Part shown: piece after piece, positions 59,596 through 64,000 of the stretch | How positions within the stretch are numbered: the first letter of the stretch is position 1 | Layout: each line of letters starts with the position of its first letter | Source of the DNA: Sparassis latifolia | Taxonomy: Eukaryota > Basidiomycota > Agaricomycetes > Polyporales > Sparassidaceae | Assembly: GCA_018466975.1 (NCBI GenBank) | Contig: CM031561.1 | Coordinates: 682,001 to 746,000 of the forward strand | DNA: 64,000 nt | Direction of reading: 5' to 3' | Program-made: the position numbers and the translations under genes | The notes under the pieces: model-generated | Told to the model about the DNA's origin: nothing | The model's input: the letters and a program-made list of their open reading frames with translations, nothing else | Database searches by the model: none

Positions 59596-60971
59596 TCATG
59601 CTTGACAACAGCCCCAAGACGATCCTGCTGCTGCTTGTGCCTTTTCTCGAGCTTCTTCTTCATCCGCTTGAGCTGCCCATGTAGGCGTAGAAGCTGTCGA
59701 AAGAAAGATACTGTCCCTTTTCTTCAGCTCATTCTCGCGTTCAATACTATCCTTCCTCGCGATGATAGTCGTAATCAAAGTATCGAACAGATATTGAATA
59801 CCTATCCCGAGCATGAGTCAAATGTGACCGAAGTCACAGATCGAATAGACTAACCAAGATCATCCTTGGCTGAAACTTCGAAGAGCTCCATGCCCTTGTG
59901 TAATCCCCATTCCTGGTTATCTGTATCATCTGCGTCCTCGTCGCCGTCCAAGCTGGTGGTGCTGGCGCCAGAAATTTCATTCCAGGCACGGTGTCCAAAT
60001 GGTGAGCCATAAGGTGATTGTACTTGACGTGTAGCAGCACGAGTTGCGGCAGTGGTAGAATTTGCTCTTGGAAGAAGGAGGCTTCCGCTCTTAGCTCGTG
60101 GTCGAGTTGGGGCGGAAGTATTCGAGCGCTTCAGCACAGAAGCGTGGGAGTCGACATAGGACACGGTTTCGTGAGACGCAGACAAAGGTGGTTCCGGCGC
60201 GGAAGTTGTTACAGGCGCAGAACGAATACTAGGAAAGGACGTGAATCGAGGGCGGATATAAGAAAACGTTGATGTCGGCGGCGGCGGCGGGGTTGGTGCT
60301 CTTGGCGGTGGGAACCAAGTGTGCAGAGACAGGCGCGCGAGATCACTGGTAACTTGTCGATAGCGATGCAGGTCGGCCTTCGAGCCCACGATATAAATGA
60401 TGAGGTCAGGAGAACAGTTCTTCTTCAGCTCTGTCGGTAAAGAGAGGTGGCAAGATTAAGCAGAAGTTTACAACCGCGAGAAAATTATCTCACCTTCTAA
60501 CCAACCACGAATGTCATCAAAGCTAGATGCATTTGTTATATCGTACAACAGCAAAGCGGCATTCGCTCCACGGTAATACATCGGAGCCTTCGCAATGAAC
60601 GCTAACAGTTTATACCACAACGCGGAATAGACGACGTGCACTCACCATGCTACGAAACCTTTCTTGACCTGCCGTGTCCCATAGTTGCAGTCTAACTTTG
60701 ATACCGTCTACATATACCTTCTTCGTGACAAAAAATGCACCAGTGGTGGAGGTCGTATTCTTGGGATCGAACTTGTTGTGGGTGTATCTGTGTAACAAAC
60801 TAGTCTTCCCTACACCTGGGCATTTGTGAGAAATCATTAGCCTCTGCCATGGGGTGGAGCGTTCGGCTCCCCAGTCAACCGACCTGTGTTTCCCATAATT
60901 ACAATCTTGGCATCAACACCCTGGTCAAATCTGGACTTTCTGTACGGGTCCAAGCGCGAAAAATCCGCCAT
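59596..60971 (-). CDS. Rab-family small GTPase with a long disordered insertion
   Basis: Vesicle-traffic GTPase. The start [20 protein letters not shown] is at 60971. The P-loop [14 protein letters not shown] is split by an intron (GNTG|VGKTS). Switch I region: [14 protein letters not shown]. Switch [15 protein letters not shown]. Then [20 protein letters not shown] and GWLEELKKN. The G4 box reads GSKADL, with Ser in place of the usual Asn, and G5 is [10 protein letters not shown]. Between G4 and G5, about 155 residues replace the normal 15-20. This insertion is rich in Pro, Ser, Thr and Arg, then acidic, and it is one open frame without stops. The C-terminus ends GCCQA, a Cys-Cys prenylation-type end. 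The closest subfamily is unclear (Rab5/21/24-like). All nucleotide-binding boxes are present, so it should be active. Confidence 0.85.
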
Positions 60972-61288
60972 TATTCTAGCGTAGCCTGGCCTCAAGATGT
61001 GCAGGGTGTCGCCTTAGCGGAGGGTCGTCAAGAGGAGAGAAAGCACATAGCGAAGAAGTGCCATAATAGGTGCTCGGATCGGAACCGCCACGCGAGATCA
61101 CGTGAGTCGCGTTGCTATCACCGTGAATATTGTGCCAACTTGGGTTCAGCAAGACTTGCGTCCGATCAAGATGGTGTGCAGGAGCAGGCACAACATGACG
61201 AACTCAACAGATGGACCAGAGCATGGTTGCACGTGCATACATTTTGCGAATGGGAAATAATAGAAGACATGTCTCAAATCACTCTCGC
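60972..61288. other. Intergenic stretch between Rab and RPS7 genes
   Basis: No gene supported. A 263-codon plus-strand frame crosses this stretch, but it runs antisense through both flanking genes and has no recognisable content. Confidence 0.6.
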
Positions 61289-61990
61289 CTACTCCTGCGC
61301 CTGCACTGGGAACTCGAACACGACATCCTTGCCTGTCAGACGGCGGTATACCGACGAGAAGGAGTCAAGCTTGTACTCAAGCGACGTGGCATCCTTTGAG
61401 TCGAGGAAGCTATTGATAACGTGTGAGTTCGCCTCGGCGAGAGGTGCCAACGACTACAAAACGTACACTTTCAGAAGTTTTGATCCATCCACAGCAACAC
61501 GCGTCCTCTTGCCAACAATCTCGGTAGGGAAGACCAGATCCTCAAGAATCTTCTCGTGGACGTTGGTGAGCGTGCGGCTGCGAGGCCTCTTCTGCTTAAC
61601 CCGAGAGGTGCGGGTTGGCTTGCGCAACATCCGACGCTGAGCAACGAACACGACATGGCGATCTGAGAACTTCTTCTCTAGCTCCCTGGTCAATCTATGG
61701 GCACGATCTCAATAATTGCAGGTAGCATGCCATGGGAGAAACATATACCTTTGCTGGACCTTGTGGAATGCCTTCAGCTGTGGCACAGGTACGAAAATGA
61801 CGATGGCCTTCTTGCCACCGCGAACATCGACTTCACGGGCTGCCGAAATCTGCAAAGGTCGAAGTTCCGTCTTGAGCTCGGGGACACCATTCTCCAAATC
61901 GATCAGAGCCTGCGCGACACTGATCTCGGTTTCATCTGGGGCGGTCGTAGGCGCGTTAGCTGTGCGGAGGATCTTGTGCTGAACGGACAT
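61289..61990 (-). CDS. RPS7: Ribosomal protein S7 (eS7)
   Basis: Small-subunit ribosomal protein. Three exons. Exon 1 runs from [20 protein letters not shown] (ATG 61990) through [20 protein letters not shown] and [20 protein letters not shown] to VQQR. Exon 2 contains [20 protein letters not shown], the [20 protein letters not shown] block, [20 protein letters not shown] and [15 protein letters not shown]. Exon 3 begins [20 protein letters not shown] and ends [19 protein letters not shown], stop at 61289-61291. Length (about 195 residues) and all motifs fit eS7. The gene appears complete. A telomere-like box AAACCCTAA lies about 260 bp upstream. Confidence 0.95.
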
Positions 61991-62477
61991 CTTGATGGTT
62001 ATGGGTCCTGGACGCATGAAGCCCAGTATCAGCATCCGAACTCGACAGCATCCATCCATCACCGCTTATGCGTTTCCTCTTCCAAACAACCACACCTCAT
62101 CCATCCATCTATCTTGTAGGCCATTCCACATTTCATGGAAAAATGCACAAGGTACTCACCGAGCCTACCACCGTCGTCGATTTTGCTAGTTGTGAAATCT
62201 CGCGGTGTCGCTATCCGGTGAGCAGGTGCATGCACGTGAGGGGCCCCCGGAAACCCTAACTTTGAGATCTTGAGATCTCTCTGAGTGGACATCCAACTTA
62301 GGCAAGTGTGCAAGTTGCAAGCATCCAAGGAGTAGTAACTGGTATCTCGCTCGGTTCACCGGTCATACATGCTTTTCCTGCGCACACAGGGATATATGCG
62401 TGACATGCAGAAACTACAGCAGTCTGATGTTCGTCAGGTGTTACTTGTATGATTGTGCCTGCACACTCCTACTATGA
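61991..62477. other. Upstream region of RPS7
   Basis: No gene seen. It holds the RPS7 promoter and the 3' end of the TTC4/Cns1 gene. Confidence 0.55.
62251..62259. promoter_or_regulatory. Telomere-like box (AAACCCTAA) upstream of RPS7
   Basis: AAACCCTAA is the reverse complement of TTAGGGTTT. TTAGGG-type sites bind Tbf1-like factors and control ribosomal protein genes in several fungi. This one lies about 260 bp before the RPS7 start. A single copy is weak evidence. Confidence 0.35.
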
Positions 62478-63732
62478 CTAGGTAATGTCTCTTTGAGCCT
62501 TGAAGTCTTCAACCCATTTCCTTTCCACTTCACCTTTCGGTAATACCACAAATGTCAAGCATCCATTCTTGATTTCCAGGCCATCAGGGAGTTCTCCATC
62601 TTTCCCTCGAGCAGCATGGCACACATCTCTGAGTGACATCCTTCTGCCTACCTTCAATAGACGCTTCCGATGGGTCATGGCGTAAATAACGAGCTGCCCA
62701 TCAACGTATTCGTGTTTCGTGTCCCATTCTGGCGGAGGTGCTTGCGGTGGGAACATGACGGCAAGGTGAGCTGAGAACGGCGTATCCTCCACGAAGTGAG
62801 AAACGACGTCGGAGGTCGCATATTGCGGATAAAGGAAAAATACGGGCATGATCAAGGTGCTTTGTGTGGGGTCCTCAGGATCAAAGCGGGGTAGATATGG
62901 ACTTTCTGAGTCCGTCTCTGGTTGCGATATCGTGACGAAGTTGCGTTCCTGGCACACAACATACCTGTGGCACCTTAGTATCACCGACAGTGGTTGACGA
63001 CTCACCTTGAATGCAGTACGTAAGCGTCTTTTCTCCACCCCCTTTCTTCGTATCCTCTCCTGCTTCTCCTTCTCCTTCTTTTCCTGTAATGCTTTCTGCT
63101 GCGCGGTCTTCTCGCGCACGGCTTGAACACTCTCGTTATTCTGGTCGAATCGCAGACATCGGTAACAGCAATCAAGTGCCTCTTCGAACCGTTCCAAGGC
63201 CAGGAGTGCTACGGAAGAGCGATAATGCGCTTTTGATGATTGAGGGTTCAGTGTTATAGCCTCGGAGCAATCTTTCAGGACCAAGCCATAATTCTCTACA
63301 ATCCATGAATGTCAAAGCTGTTGTCACAAAATAGAGCGCGTTATCCCACTGAGTTCTAGGTTACAAGCAGCTCTATTACACAACAGAGCCTCCATAAGTG
63401 TTTTATTGGATGGGGCAGCATCCACACCCTGAGTGTAGAACTGGAGTGCTTCGCGATACCGCTTGCCTTTAAAGTAGTCGTTTCCTTGTTCTTTGAAATT
63501 TTGTGCAACCTCTGGAAATGAATAGTTCATGTGTGCCGCTAGACATTGACGATTTTACAGACTTACCGTCTGGTGTACCTTCGAACGCAAGACTTTGCAA
63601 AGCTCCGATCACAGGATCGTCCGCGGCATCCTCGGGTAGTGACTTCATGAACAAGGGAATGGAATCAAATGAAGCGAGCTTGTCATCGTCCTGAACATGC
63701 TGAGGAAGAGGCAAGGGATTGTTCGATGCCAT
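62478..63732 (-). CDS. CNS1: Hsp90 co-chaperone Cns1/TTC4 (TPR protein)
   Basis: TPR co-chaperone that docks on the MEEVD tail of Hsp90/Hsp70. The start MASNNPLPLPQHVQDDDKLA (ATG 63732) leads to IPLFMKSLPEDAADDPVIGA, the N-terminal segment typical of Cns1/TTC4. Three TPR units follow: NFKEQGNDYFKGKRYREALQ, LMEALLCNRAACNLEL, then VLKDCSEAITLNPQSSKAHY and RFEEALDCCYRCLRFDQNNE. The Asn and Lys/Arg positions that clamp the carboxylate (KEQGND, NRAACN, KAHYRS) are present. A basic coiled coil (QKALQEKKEKEKQERIRRK) joins to the C-terminal wheel domain: PVFFLYPQYATSDVVSHF, PPPEWDTKHEYVDGQLVIY, LRDVCHA and CLTFVVLPKGEVERKW. Four exons, stop at 62478. Complete. Confidence 0.92.
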
Positions 63733-63900
63733 GACGGACGAGAAGAAGAGATCTGGGATGGACGAATTGACCAATCGAAATCGGGCTAACGATTTTTGCT
63801 CACGACCCTTGCACTCCGGACCGATCGGAGCCCGACTATATTCAGTTCGTATTTCCGACCAGTACTAGATCTGAGGAGGTGCACTTCGAAGCTGACGCAA

Positions 63901-64000
63901 ATGCAGGTCCGAGGTCTTGCTGCAGCTCTCAATTCGAGCGGGAAGTACAAAATTAAGGTGATTATCCAAATCAATTACCTCAGTCTAGTGTCATCGCAAT
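63901..64000 (+). CDS. 5' end of a gene leaving the window
   Basis: ATG 63901 opens MQVRGLAAALNSSGKYKIK, followed by a GTGATT donor at about 63958. A short intron may end with the CAG near 63982. The position, divergent from the TTC4/Cns1 gene with about 170 bp between starts, is what a first exon would show. Too little sequence remains to name it. Confidence 0.4.
   Translation, partial: MQVRGLAAALNSSGKYKIKVIIQINYLSLVSSQ

Noticed and set aside
60849..61640. 263-codon plus-strand open frame
   Set aside because: It runs antisense through the first exon of the Rab gene and the last exons of RPS7, both clearly coding on the minus strand, and its translation has no recognisable content.

Overview
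The window is a piece of nuclear genome from a filamentous basidiomycete, most likely an Agaricomycete. The evidence is dense protein genes cut by many 45-60 bp GT-AG introns, tiny first exons, basidiomycete-type orthologues (Mrc1, THO2, Pho81-like, TVP38, LOA1-like), and an Agaricomycete-style Helitron. No rRNA, tRNA or CRISPR array was found. Splice sites were placed by eye from reading-frame continuity and conserved protein sequence, so most internal exon borders are inferred.

Region 1 (about 1-13.4 kb) is a repeat island. It holds a decayed Helitron Rep/helicase gene on the minus strand, broken by at least six in-frame stops and several frameshifts. An open cysteine-protease (deubiquitinase-like) frame is joined to its 3' end. 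Two tandem F-box-like paralogues of an expanded basidiomycete family and one unrecognised plus-strand gene follow. Two copies of a perfect 16-bp palindrome bracket about 330 bp at the right edge.

Region 2 (13.4-22.1 kb) is compact euchromatic sequence: a cystathionine gamma-synthase-like PLP enzyme, a two-RRM SR splicing factor with a 9-nt microexon, a LOA1/Vps66-like acyltransferase divergent from a TVP38-like Golgi protein, and a syntaxin-18/Ufe1-like SNARE. Region 3 (22.2-25.7 kb) is gene-poor. It carries a 647-bp element with 146-bp terminal inverted repeats and 8-bp target-site duplications, and a second, different inverted-repeat element.

Region 4 (25.7-64 kb) is again gene-dense: an RGG-rich low-complexity protein, MDM10, a conserved protein of unknown function, PEX12, a Pho81-like SPX-ankyrin-GDPD protein, an ABC half-transporter, GTP cyclohydrolase I, THO2, a possible small secreted protein, Mrc1/claspin, ribosomal protein L3, a PPR protein, an AMMECR1 protein, a Rab GTPase with a large insertion, ribosomal protein S7, the Hsp90 co-chaperone Cns1/TTC4, and the first exon of a gene leaving the window.

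The genes do not form one pathway. Several neighbours act on endomembranes and organelles (acyltransferase, TVP38, syntaxin 18, MDM10, PEX12), and others on nuclear RNA and DNA metabolism (SR protein, THO2, Mrc1). The least ordinary material is the Helitron island, with protease and F-box-like genes side by side, and the two short inverted-repeat elements.
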